A DNA stretch of 64,000 nt from Achromobacter sp. UMC71 (GTDB lineage Bacteria > Pseudomonadota > Gammaproteobacteria > Burkholderiales > Burkholderiaceae_B), in the NCBI RefSeq assembly GCF_014170305.1, contig NZ_LZZT01000060.1:34907-98906 (forward strand), given 5' to 3'. Of this stretch, positions 55,319 to 63,447 are shown in pieces (positions within the stretch are counted from its first letter, which is position 1; every line of letters starts with the position of its first letter). The position numbers and the translations under genes were made by a program. The notes under the pieces were generated by a model. That model was not told where the DNA came from. It saw nothing but the letters and a program-made list of their open reading frames with translations, and made no database searches.

Positions 55319-56932
55319 TTACTTGGCGTCGGGCTTGGCCGAGGTGGCCAGCGTGAACTGGTCGCGGCGGCCTTCGTAAGTGATGCCCTTGCGGAAGGCC
55401 CAGATGCTGCTTTCGAAGTGCAACGGGATCAGCGGCACGTTGTCCAGGGCGATCTGGGTGGCGTCCTGCAGCAGTTTTTCGCGCTTGGGGGCGTCGACCG
55501 TCACGATGGCCTGCTTGTAGACCTTGTCGAAATCCGCGTTGGAAAAGCCGCCATAGTTGCTGGTGCCCAGGCTGTTGGGCGAGTCGAGCGAGGCGACCCA
55601 CAGCTGGAACAGCGCCGAGGCTTCACCCGTTTCCGCCGGCCAGCCGCCCATCGAGAAGCTGAACTCGCGCTTGGCGCGCTTGGGGAAGTAGATTGAAGCG
55701 GTCATGGCGTCGACGTTGGTCTTGATGCCGACACGGGCCAGGTACTGGGCCACGGCCTGGGCGACCTGGCCGTCGTTGACGTAGCGGTCGTTGGTGGACG
55801 ACAGCGTCAACTCAAAGCCGTTGGGGTAGCCGGCTTCGGCCAGCAGCTTCTTGGCGCCTTCGGGGTCGTACTTGATTTCCGGGGCCTTGGGCAACGCGCC
55901 GAACATGCCGTCGGGCATGTACTGGTAGGCCGGGGTGGCCATGCCGTCCATGATGCGGGCCGTGATGGTCTTGCGGTCGATGGCCATCGAAATGGCTTTT
56001 CGCACGCGCAGGTCCTGCAGCGGGTTCTTGCCGTCGGCGGCCTTCACGAACGGGCTCGGGTTGCGGCCGATGTCAGGCTGGAAGAACACCAGGCGGGTCG
56101 ACGGCGTGGCCACGAAACCGAACTTGGGGTTGTCCTTCAGGCGTTGCAGGTCGCGCGCGGCCGGGTTTTCGATCATGTCGAAGTCACCCGACAGCAGACC
56201 GGTCAGGCGCGGACCCGCGGCCGGCACCGGCACGAACTTCACTTCCTTCCAGTAGGGCTTCGGGCCCCAGTAGTTTTCGTTGCGCACCAGCTCGATGCCG
56301 GTGCCCTTGACGTAGGACTTCAGGGTGTACGGGCCGGTGCCGATGGCATCCTTGCCGTTGTTGAAGTCGGCCACGGTCGGCCATGCGCCGGTCACGCCGC
56401 AACCCTTCTTCGGGTCGAACGTCAGCTTGCCATGCTCGACGATGCCGTTCCAGATGATTGGCAGCGAGCGCGCCATTTCGGCGGGCATCAGCGGGAAGGG
56501 GGCGCCCGTCTTGATGATGACGGTATGCGCGTCCGGCGTCTGCACGTCGGTGATCAGCTTGGTCGTGTCCATGTAGGACTGCGACACGTTGGTCTCGTTG
56601 TTCAGCGTGCGGCAGATGGTGAACAGCACGTCTTCGGACGTGAACGGCTTGCCGTTGGAGAACTTGACGTCGTCGCGCAGCTTGAATTCCCAGGTCAGGT
56701 CATCCAGGTTCTTCCACGAGGTGGCCAGCGCGGGCACCAGCTTCATGTCGGCGCTGCGGCCCACCAGGGAGCTGTAGACGTGCGCAGAGAAAGCGTCGTT
56801 CTGCGTCATCTTGTGGTAGTGGGGATCGGCCGAGGTGGGTTCGGCCGACAGGCCGACCTTCAGCGTCTGGGCCTGGGCTGCGGCCAAGGGAATGGCGGCG
56901 GCCACAAGGGCCAGGGTGGTGCGCAACTTCAT
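55319..56932 (-). CDS. Peptide-type ABC substrate-binding protein (SBP_bac_5), second copy
   Basis: The 537-residue exported protein has a signal peptide ending AAAQAQ (about residue 22). Segments such as SAEPTSADPHYHKMTQNDAF, TGAWPTVADFNNGKDAIGTGPYTLKSY-like pieces and SSTNDRYVNDGQVAQAVAQYLARVGIKT-like pieces mirror the protein at 50-51.6 kb. It stands alone with no permease or ATPase genes, so it probably shares the importer encoded at 46-50 kb. It may extend the ligand range. Confidence 0.92.
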   Translation of the reverse strand: MKLRTTLALVAAAIPLAAAQAQTLKVGLSAEPTSADPHYHKMTQNDAFSAHVYSSLVGRSADMKLVPALATSWKNLDDLTWEFKLRDDVKFSNGKPFTSEDVLFTICRTLNNETNVSQSYMDTTKLITDVQTPDAHTVIIKTGAPFPLMPAEMARSLPIIWNGIVEHGKLTFDPKKGCGVTGAWPTVADFNNGKDAIGTGPYTLKSYVKGTGIELVRNENYWGPKPYWKEVKFVPVPAAGPRLTGLLSGDFDMIENPAARDLQRLKDNPKFGFVATPSTRLVFFQPDIGRNPSPFVKAADGKNPLQDLRVRKAISMAIDRKTITARIMDGMATPAYQYMPDGMFGALPKAPEIKYDPEGAKKLLAEAGYPNGFELTLSSTNDRYVNDGQVAQAVAQYLARVGIKTNVDAMTASIYFPKRAKREFSFSMGGWPAETGEASALFQLWVASLDSPNSLGTSNYGGFSNADFDKVYKQAIVTVDAPKREKLLQDATQIALDNVPLIPLHFESSIWAFRKGITYEGRRDQFTLATSAKPDAK

Positions 56933-57437
56933 GGTGACAACTCCGGATGGGGAACGAACCGGATCGTGCTGGGCGGGGGGAACAGCGAGGGGGCCAACCG
57001 GGAAACAGAAACGTCGGCCGGGGGGGGCTTGCGGTGTTTTTTGGCGCCAGCACGACGGCAAGGGGCCGATTATCGGTAGGGGCTTCGCGCGCTGTCAATG
57101 CGCGCCGAGCCGACGCTAGGGTAAACGCCGAGAGGGGAATGGCGGCCGTTGCGGCTTCCCAAATGCCAATCGCCCCAGTGCCGGGCAGTCCCGCTTCGGG
57201 ACGGCTACGCACTGGGGCGACAGGGATTCTTGCTACGGCATTGCGTGGCGGAGGGCGTCGCGGGGGCCCCGCAAGGGGGGGCCGGCGCGGCGCGATGGCG
57301 CCCGGTGAGGGAAGGGCTTTATGCCCCGGGCGCCGGTCCAGTGCAACAGGCGCCGCAGAGGCGGCGGGGGTTGCGCTGGCAGCGTGCCAGGTTGAGTCGC
57401 GGGAGATCGGTCGCGATTCAGCCCAGCGCGGCTGTTC
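56933..57437. other. Gene-free stretch upstream of the second binding protein
   Basis: About 500 bp, G-rich on the plus strand (runs of G near 57013-57030 and 57275-57285). It contains one elaborate nested inverted repeat at 57171-57219. I see no gene in it. The promoter of the second binding protein should lie at its left end. Confidence 0.6.
57171..57219. repeat. Nested inverted repeat
   Basis: Outer arms CGCCCCAGTGC (57171-57181) and GCACTGGGGCG (57209-57219) enclose GTCCCG-CTT-CGGGAC (57188-57202). The structure is a two-stage hairpin without a T-run. Confidence 0.75.
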
Positions 57438-57671
57438 TTACCACTGCGAGCCGGAGAAGCGCGAGCTGGCGGCGCGGGCCTTGTTCATCGATTCGTTGAC
57501 TTCGTCGATGAAGGCGAACACGCCAGCGACGGCGGCGGCGATCGCCTGGCCAGCCTTCTTCAGGTTGGTCAGCGGGTGGGAATTCGGTTGGTTCTCGAGG
57601 GCGCCGCGGAGCAGATCGCGCTCCAGCGCGTCGGTCAGGCGGGCAGTGTGGTTCAGGGTCAGTTCGCTCAT
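57438..57671 (-). CDS. Small hypothetical protein
   Basis: The 77-residue protein has a GGAG ribosome-binding site and a well-defined upstream region. A helical, partly hydrophobic middle (GQAIAAAVAGVFAFIDEVNE) is followed by a polar tail ending FSGSQW. It could be one amphipathic or membrane helix. I do not recognise a family. A pair of TAGGG/CCCTA dyads precedes it. Confidence 0.65.
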   Translation of the reverse strand: MSELTLNHTARLTDALERDLLRGALENQPNSHPLTNLKKAGQAIAAAVAGVFAFIDEVNESMNKARAASSRFSGSQW

Positions 57672-57710
57672 GGTTTGCTCCAGTCCGTTTCGTCTTGGTG
57701 TAAACCATTA

Positions 57711-57759
57711 TAGGGATAACCCTAAATCGAAAGCAATGTGTTTTTAGGGGAAAACCCTA
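57711..57759. promoter_or_regulatory. Two TAGGG-N4/5-CCCTA dyads upstream of the small gene
   Basis: TAGGGATAACCCTA (57711-57724) and TAGGGGAAAACCCTA (57745-57759) have identical 5-bp arms and are about 35 bp apart centre to centre, in the AT-rich region before the start codon at 57671. A dimeric regulator binding both is likely; its identity is unknown. Confidence 0.6.
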
Positions 57760-57812
57760 GTGTGTTGTAAAAATGTTTTTTGCCACAGGGACTTAGCCCC
57801 GTGGCGAGGGTG

Positions 57813-58673
57813 TCAGCCGCCGTTGCGCAGGCGCCGCGCGGCATCCGCCAGCTCGCCCGCCGTCAGCCCGATCGGGCCGATGCCTCGTGCCACCAGGGCG
57901 TCCGCCGCCGCACCGTGCAGCCAGACGGCACCGGCCACGGCCTGATCCAGGGGCAGGTGCTGGGCGATCAGTGAAGCCAGCACGCCGGCCAAGACGTCCC
58001 CGGTTCCGGCGGTGGCCAGCCCGGGGTTGCCGCTGGTGTTGCGGCGCCAGGCGCCGTCCGGCGCGCAAACCACGGTGCCGGCGCCCTTCAGGACGGCCCA
58101 GGCGCCATAGCGTTGCGCCAACGCCTGGGCGGCGGCCGGCCGATCGGCCTGGATGCGGGCGGTGTCCGTGCCCAGCAGGCGGGCCGCTTCGGCCGGGTGC
58201 GGGGTCAGCACCACGGGGCCAGCGCCCCAGTTGGGTTGCACGGCGCCCTGGGCCAGCAGGTTCAGGCCGTCGGCGTCCAGTACCAGCGGGGCGCCCCGGC
58301 GCAGCACGAACAATTCGGACAAGGCATTGGCCGCCTCGGTGCCCGTGCCGATGCCGCAGCCGGCGACCCAGGCAGTGACGCCCCAGTCGCCTTCCAGCAG
58401 CGAGCGCGCGTCGCGCAGCATCAGTTCGGGTTGCAGGGGATCGCAGGCCAGCGGCGCGGCGTCCTGGGCAAAACCCACCAGGACCTTGCCGGCGCCGGTC
58501 TTCAGGGCGGCCCGGGCGGCCAGCAGCGCCGCGCCTTCCATGCCGCGTCCGCCGCCCACCACGCCGACGGTGCCGAAACTGCCCTTGTGCGTGTCCTGGC
58601 CGCGCGGGGCGAACAGGGCGGGCAGGTCATCGCGGCGGATGTCGCCGCCGGAGGGGGGCAGGGGGGTGTTCAT
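57813..58673 (-). CDS. nnrD: ADP/ATP-dependent NAD(P)H-hydrate dehydratase
   Basis: The 286-residue ribokinase-fold enzyme repairs hydrated NAD(P)H. Motifs of the CARKD family are visible: GSFGTVGVVGGGRGMEGAALLAARAAL, VLDADGLNLLA, VLTPHPAEAARLL and the catalytic GNPGLATAGTGDVLAG. The N-terminal epimerase domain of YjeF-type fusions is absent, so an NnrE should be encoded elsewhere. It is divergent from a crotonase gene. Confidence 0.93.
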   Translation of the reverse strand: MNTPLPPSGGDIRRDDLPALFAPRGQDTHKGSFGTVGVVGGGRGMEGAALLAARAALKTGAGKVLVGFAQDAAPLACDPLQPELMLRDARSLLEGDWGVTAWVAGCGIGTGTEAANALSELFVLRRGAPLVLDADGLNLLAQGAVQPNWGAGPVVLTPHPAEAARLLGTDTARIQADRPAAAQALAQRYGAWAVLKGAGTVVCAPDGAWRRNTSGNPGLATAGTGDVLAGVLASLIAQHLPLDQAVAGAVWLHGAAADALVARGIGPIGLTAGELADAARRLRNGG

Positions 58674-58773
58674 TGGCTGAGGCTCCTGGTTGCAGCGGGC
58701 GCGGCGGGGCGTGTCCTATCCACTATAGTGCCCAAAAATGCGCGGCCCTTCGCCCGCGCTCCCGGAGAAGACA

Positions 58774-59607
58774 ATGACCGATATCACGCTGGAACACTAT
58801 TCCGCCTACGAGTCCCTGAAGCTGCGCCGGCACCCCAACGGCGTGCTGGAACTGATCATGGGCGCCAAGGACGGCAAGCCGGGCAAGCTGTCCACGGCCG
58901 ACGACCGGATGCACCGCGAGCTGGCCGACATCTGGCGCGATATCGATACCGACCCCGACACCCGGGTGGTGGTGATCCGCGGCGAGGGCAAGGGCTTTTC
59001 CGGCGGCGGCGATCTGGACCTGGTGCAGCAGATGGCCGACGATTTCGACGTGCGCACCCGCGTCTGGCGGGAGGCTCGCGACCTGGTCTACAACATCATC
59101 AATTGCAGCAAGCCGATCGTGTCGGCCATGCACGGCGCCGCGGTCGGCGCGGGCCTGGTGGCCGGGCTGCTGGCCGACATCTCCATCGCCGCGCGCGACG
59201 CCCGCATCATCGACGGCCACACCCGCCTGGGCGTGACGGCCGGCGACCACGCCGCCATTGTCTGGCCGCTCTTGTGCGGCATGGCGCGCGCCAAGTACTA
59301 CCTGATGCTGTGCGAGACCGTGACGGGGGAAGAGGCCGAGCGCATCGGCCTGGTGTCGCTGTGCGTGGACGAATCCGAGCTGATCGGCCGCGCCTTCGAG
59401 GTGGCCAACCGCCTGGCGGCCGGCTCGCAGACCGCCATCCGCTGGACCAAGTATTCGCTGAACAACTGGCTGCGCATGGCCGGCCCGACCTTCGATACGT
59501 CGCTGGCACTGGAATTCATGGGCTTTGGCGGCCCCGATGTGCGCGAAGGCGTGCAGTCGCTGCGCGAACGGCGGGCGCCGAACTTCCGGCCCGACTCGCC
59601 GTTCTGA
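58774..59607 (+). CDS. Enoyl-CoA hydratase/isomerase-family protein
   Basis: The 277-residue crotonase starts at ATG 58774 after GGAG; further upstream codons belong to the leader. The oxyanion segments GFSGGGDLDLV and HGAAVGAGLVAGL are present. Where true hydratases carry the second catalytic Glu (PEIxLG), this protein has HTRLGVTAGDHAAI, so simple hydratase activity is uncertain and isomerase, hydrolase or other crotonase chemistry is possible. It converges with a second crotonase gene. Confidence 0.82.
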   Translation: MTDITLEHYSAYESLKLRRHPNGVLELIMGAKDGKPGKLSTADDRMHRELADIWRDIDTDPDTRVVVIRGEGKGFSGGGDLDLVQQMADDFDVRTRVWREARDLVYNIINCSKPIVSAMHGAAVGAGLVAGLLADISIAARDARIIDGHTRLGVTAGDHAAIVWPLLCGMARAKYYLMLCETVTGEEAERIGLVSLCVDESELIGRAFEVANRLAAGSQTAIRWTKYSLNNWLRMAGPTFDTSLALEFMGFGGPDVREGVQSLRERRAPNFRPDSPF

Positions 59608-59692
59608 GGGGGCCGGGCGCGGCGCCGTGCGCAGCCGTCCCGGCGAAATCCGGAAACGCGCGGGGCGGCAGCCCCGCCCGCGGCGCGATTCC

Positions 59693-60433
59693 TTACTTCT
59701 TGAAGAACGCCGCGAACGCGGCCTGCGCCTCTTCCGTCTGGAGCCGGGCGCGGAATTGCTGCGCTTCGTAGTCCAGCGTTTCCTGGATGGCCTGGCGGTC
59801 CGGGCGCTTGAGCATGGACTTGGTCAGGCGCAGCGCCGCGGGCGGCTGCCTTGCCAGGCTGGCCGCGGCGGCCTGCGCGGCCGCCAGCGCCTGCCCCTTG
59901 GCCGTGACCGCGGTGCCCAGGCCGGCATCGCAGGCCTCCCGGGCCGAGAAGGCCTTGCCCTGCAGCAGCCATTCGGCGGCGCGACGGGCGCCGGCCAGGC
60001 GCGGCATCAAGAGGCTGGAGGCGCCCTCGGGGCACAGGCCCAGTGCCACGAACGGCATGCGCAGCGTGGCGCCTTCGCCGATGTAGACGAAGTCGCAATG
60101 CTGCAGCAGCGTCACGCCGATGCCGATGGCGTAGCCCTCGACGGCGGCGATGATGGGCACGTCGGCCTGGGTCAGCGCGCGCAGGAAGGTCAGGCCGGCG
60201 CTGTCGCCGGCGCCGCGTTCGGCCTGGAAGTCGCGCAGGTCGTTGCCGGCAGTGAAGTGTTCACCGGCGCCCGCCAGGATCACGGCGGACACGCTGGTGT
60301 CGGCCGCGGCCTGCGAGATCTGCGCGGTCAGCGCGGCATAGGTGGCCGTGTCCAGCGCGTTGCGGCGGTCCTGGCGGTCGATCACCAGCGTCAGCACCGC
60401 GCCGTCGCGCGATACCTTCAGGCCGGCGCTCAT
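59693..60433 (-). CDS. Enoyl-CoA hydratase/isomerase (PaaG/ECI-like)
   Basis: The 246-residue protein has HFTAGNDLRDF, EGYAIGIGVTLLQHCDFVYI and FVALGLCPEGASSLLMP, the pattern of delta3-delta2-enoyl-CoA isomerase and PaaG-like proteins. Its start overlaps the stop of the upstream NMO-like gene by 4 bp (ATGA), so the two are translationally coupled. It ends convergent to another crotonase gene. Confidence 0.85.
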   Translation of the reverse strand: MSAGLKVSRDGAVLTLVIDRQDRRNALDTATYAALTAQISQAAADTSVSAVILAGAGEHFTAGNDLRDFQAERGAGDSAGLTFLRALTQADVPIIAAVEGYAIGIGVTLLQHCDFVYIGEGATLRMPFVALGLCPEGASSLLMPRLAGARRAAEWLLQGKAFSAREACDAGLGTAVTAKGQALAAAQAAAASLARQPPAALRLTKSMLKRPDRQAIQETLDYEAQQFRARLQTEEAQAAFAAFFKK

Positions 60434-61401
60434 GCGTAGGTCCTTGCGGCCAGCTTGTCTTTTGCCTGCGCGTACTCGCGGCGCAGGGTGTCGACGATCT
60501 GCCGCGTGGGTTGCACGCTGGCGATGCCGCCCACGCCCTGGCCCGCGCCCCAGATGTCCTTCCAGGGCTTGACTCGGCCGGAGCCGAAATTCGACGCGCC
60601 GCTGTCCGGCTGGGGCAGGTTGGCGGGGTCCAGGCCGGCAGCCGTGATGCTGGCCTTCAGGTAGTTGCCGGGAATGCCGGTGAAGAACGGGGTATAGAGA
60701 ATGTCGGACGCGCTGGCGTCGACGATGGCCGATTTGTAGCCGTCGCTGGCATTGGCTTCGGCGCTGGCGATGAAGCGCGTGCCCATGTAGGCGAAGTCGC
60801 AGCCCATGGCGAGCGCGGCCAGCACGTGTTCGCCGGACGTGATGGCGCCCGACAGGATCAGCGGGCCGTCGTAGAAGCGGCGCACTTCGGACACCAGCGC
60901 GAACGGGCTGAGCGTGCCGGCATGGCCGCCTGCGCCCGCGCACACCAGGATCAGGCCGTCCACCCCCGCTTCCAGCGCCTTTTCGGCGTGGCGGATGGTG
61001 GTGACGTCGTGGAACACCTTGCCGCCCCAGTCGTGCACGCCTTTGACCAGGTCGCCGGGCGCGCGCAGGCTGGTGATGATCAGCGGCACGCGGTGGCTGG
61101 CGCACACCGCCAGGTCCTGCTCGAGCCGGTCGTTGGACTGGTGGATGATCTGGTTGACGGCAAAGGGGGCGACCGTGGCGCCCGGGTTGGCTTCGCGGTA
61201 CGAGGCCAGGCCGGCCTGGATCTCGTCCAGCCAGTCGGTCAGGAGGCTCTGCGGCCGCGCGTTCAGCGCCGGAAACGAACCCACGATGCCGCTCGTGCAT
61301 TGCGCGACGACCAGTTTCGGGTTGGACACGATGAACATGGGAGCGCTGATGACCGGCAGGGACATCTGGCCATACAAATCAGTCACTAGAGAGTGGGGCA
61401 T
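60430..61401 (-). CDS. Nitronate monooxygenase-family flavin oxidoreductase
   Basis: The 323-residue TIM-barrel FMN protein has APMFIVSNPKLVVAQCTSGIVGSFPALNAR near the N-terminus and CAGAGGHAGTLSPFAL, the phosphate-binding GGHAG region with the His seen in class I nitronate monooxygenases. Relatives oxidise alkyl nitronates or act as NAD(P)H:quinone or enoyl reductases. MPHSLVTDLYG at 61401 is the likely start; a start 36 bases upstream is possible. Together with the coupled crotonase it points to metabolism of an unusual acyl-CoA rather than of nitronates; this is inference. Confidence 0.85.
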   Translation of the reverse strand: MPHSLVTDLYGQMSLPVISAPMFIVSNPKLVVAQCTSGIVGSFPALNARPQSLLTDWLDEIQAGLASYREANPGATVAPFAVNQIIHQSNDRLEQDLAVCASHRVPLIITSLRAPGDLVKGVHDWGGKVFHDVTTIRHAEKALEAGVDGLILVCAGAGGHAGTLSPFALVSEVRRFYDGPLILSGAITSGEHVLAALAMGCDFAYMGTRFIASAEANASDGYKSAIVDASASDILYTPFFTGIPGNYLKASITAAGLDPANLPQPDSGASNFGSGRVKPWKDIWGAGQGVGGIASVQPTRQIVDTLRREYAQAKDKLAARTYA

Positions 61402-61444
61402 AGCGTCGTCGCGTGAGGTTTCGGGTGGACCGCGCAAGTCTTGC

Positions 61445-61474
61445 TTGAGCGGCGGGAACGGATGTGCCTATAAT
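61445..61474 (+). promoter_or_regulatory. Sigma-70 promoter for the TetR-acyl-CoA dehydrogenase operon
   Basis: TTGAGC, an 18-bp spacer and a perfect TATAAT at 61469-61474. Confidence 0.7.
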
Positions 61475-61497
61475 TACCTACCGACCGTCCGGTAATT
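61472..61497. promoter_or_regulatory. TetR-type operator overlapping the promoter
   Basis: AATTACC (61472-61478) and GGTAATT (61491-61497) are perfect 7-bp arms of a 26-bp dyad whose centre reads TACCGACCGTCC. It begins inside the -10 element, so binding would block the plus-strand promoter and probably the divergent NMO promoter too. Confidence 0.75.
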
Positions 61498-61601
61498 AAT
61501 TAATCTTTATTTAACGGCAAGCGCCGAACCGCTGTCAATGGAAGGGGCCTGGCTTCTGGTCCGCTATTGGCCAAGCCGGCGCCGCCTCACCTGGCCCCTC
61601 C

Positions 61602-62225
61602 ATGCCGACATCCGCTGCTCCCGCTTCCAAACGCGCCCGCGCCGGCCGCCCGCCCACCATGGCGGCGCCGCGCGAACGCATCCTGGCCGAAGCCGCCAAG
61701 CTGTTCGCGCGCAGCGGCTACGACGGCAGTTCCGTGTCGGACCTGGCCGCCGCGATCGGCGTGTCCAAGGCGGCCATCTATCACTACTTCACGACCAAGC
61801 AGGACATCTACGACGCGATCATCCTGGCGGTGCTGAACGGCCTGACCCTGAGCGTGGGCCAGGAAGTGGCGCGCGCCGAGGGCGCGGCCGACCGGCTGCG
61901 CGCGTTCATGGTGGGCCACGCGCGTTATTTCGAGCAGCACCACGCGGAGTTCGTGACGATGCTGATCGGCTATTCGGGCATGGCGCTGCCGGAACGCGAA
62001 GACGCCGCCCGCCTGCGCGACGGCTACGAGAAGCGCTTGCGCGAGTTGATCGCGCAGGGCGTGGCCGACGGCACATTCCGCGCGCTGGACGTGCCCGCCA
62101 CCGGTCGCGCGGTGCTGTCGATGCTGAACTGGATGGTGCGCTGGTACAAGCCCGGCCAGGGCGACAGCGCCGAGACAATCGCCGCCGGCTATTTCGATTT
62201 ACTGGTTGGCGGCATGCGCGCCTGA
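61602..62225 (+). CDS. TetR-family regulator of acyl-CoA metabolism
   Basis: The 207-residue repressor has a basic N-terminal arm and a helix-turn-helix at about residues 24-70 (RERILAEAAKLFARSGYDGSSVSDLAAAIGVSKAAIYHYF, split over two helices). The C-terminal half resembles PaaR/FadR-like TetR proteins that bind acyl-CoA. It is first in an operon with acyl-CoA dehydrogenase, 35 bp apart, and is divergent from the NMO-crotonase pair. The operator at 61472-61497 lies in front of both units. Confidence 0.87.
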   Translation: MPTSAAPASKRARAGRPPTMAAPRERILAEAAKLFARSGYDGSSVSDLAAAIGVSKAAIYHYFTTKQDIYDAIILAVLNGLTLSVGQEVARAEGAADRLRAFMVGHARYFEQHHAEFVTMLIGYSGMALPEREDAARLRDGYEKRLRELIAQGVADGTFRALDVPATGRAVLSMLNWMVRWYKPGQGDSAETIAAGYFDLLVGGMRA

Positions 62226-62260
62226 GCGCCGCCGCCCCGCACTTTTGAGAGACCCTGATC

Positions 62261-63409
62261 ATGGCCCTGGATACCGAAACCCTGACCCTGTTGCTGGACG
62301 CGGTGCGCCGTTTCACGCACGAACGTCTGATTCCCGCCGAAGACGAGCTGGCCGCGAGCGGCCAGGTGCCGCCGGATATCGTGGCCGAGATGCGCGAGCT
62401 GGGCCTGTTCGGCCTGTCGATCTCGCCCGATTACGGCGGCCTGGGGCTGACGATGGAAGAAGAGGTGCGGGTGGTGTTCGAGCTGGGCCAGACGTCGCCG
62501 GCGTTCCGCTCGCTGGCAGGCACTAATATCGGCATCGGTTCGCAGTCGATTGTGCTGGCAGGCACGGACGAGCAGCGCGCGCGCTATCTGCCGCGCCTGG
62601 CCAGCGGCGAGCTGATCGGCTCGTTCGCGCTGACGGAGCCGGACGCCGGCTCGGACGCGATGGCGCTGCGCCTGTCGGCCGAACGCGACGGCGACCACTA
62701 TGTGCTGAACGGCACGAAACGCTACATCACGAACGCGCCGATTGCGGGCCTGTTCTCGGTGATGGCGCGCACGGCGCCGGAACGCCGCGCGGCGTCGATT
62801 TCGTGCTTCCTGGTGGAAGCTGGCACGCCCGGCCTGATCATCGGCAAGCCGGACAAGAAGATGGGCCAGGCGGGCGCGCTGACCAGCGACGTGGTGTTCG
62901 ACAACTGCCGGGTACCGGCGTCGGCGCTGCTGGGCGGCGAGGAAGGCAACGGCTTCAAGACGTCGATGCGGGTGCTCGACAAAGGCCGCCTGCACATCTC
63001 GGCGCTTTGCGTGGGCATCGCAGACCGTCTGCTGCGCGACGCGGTGCAATACGCGATGGACCGCAAGCAGTTCGGGCAGCCGATTTCTGAATTCCAATTG
63101 ATCCAGGCAATGATTGCCGATAGCCAGGCAGAGCTGTACGCGGCGCGTTGCATGGTGCTGGATGCGGCGAAGATGCGGGACCGAGGCGAGAACACGACGA
63201 TGCAGGCGGCCTGCTGCAAGTTGTATGCGACGGAGATGGTGGGGCGAGTGGCGGATCGGGCGGTGCAGATTCACGGGGGGGCGGGGTATATGTCGGAGTA
63301 TGCGGTGGAGCGGTTTTATCGGGATGTGCGGTTGTTCCGAATTTTTGAAGGGACTTCGCAGATTCAGCAACTGGTGATTGCTCGGGAAGTGATCAAGGCG
63401 CAGGGGTAG
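62261..63409 (+). CDS. Acyl-CoA dehydrogenase
   Basis: The 382-residue FAD enzyme introduces the first double bond into an acyl-CoA. Conserved segments include FALTEPDAGSDA, NGTKRYITNA and the catalytic-base motif RIFEGTSQIQ near the C-terminus, where the Glu lies after the short-chain/branched-chain type. The last 56 codons are abnormal: only three end in C, all six glycines are GGG and seven arginines are CGG or CGA, although GGC and CGC dominate earlier in the gene. The shift begins near 63160, close to repeat R1'. Confidence 0.92.
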   Translation: MALDTETLTLLLDAVRRFTHERLIPAEDELAASGQVPPDIVAEMRELGLFGLSISPDYGGLGLTMEEEVRVVFELGQTSPAFRSLAGTNIGIGSQSIVLAGTDEQRARYLPRLASGELIGSFALTEPDAGSDAMALRLSAERDGDHYVLNGTKRYITNAPIAGLFSVMARTAPERRAASISCFLVEAGTPGLIIGKPDKKMGQAGALTSDVVFDNCRVPASALLGGEEGNGFKTSMRVLDKGRLHISALCVGIADRLLRDAVQYAMDRKQFGQPISEFQLIQAMIADSQAELYAARCMVLDAAKMRDRGENTTMQAACCKLYATEMVGRVADRAVQIHGGAGYMSEYAVERFYRDVRLFRIFEGTSQIQQLVIAREVIKAQG

Positions 63410-63447
63410 TTTTTTTCTGGTGCTTTGGGCTTTTTGCGTCGAGCTGA

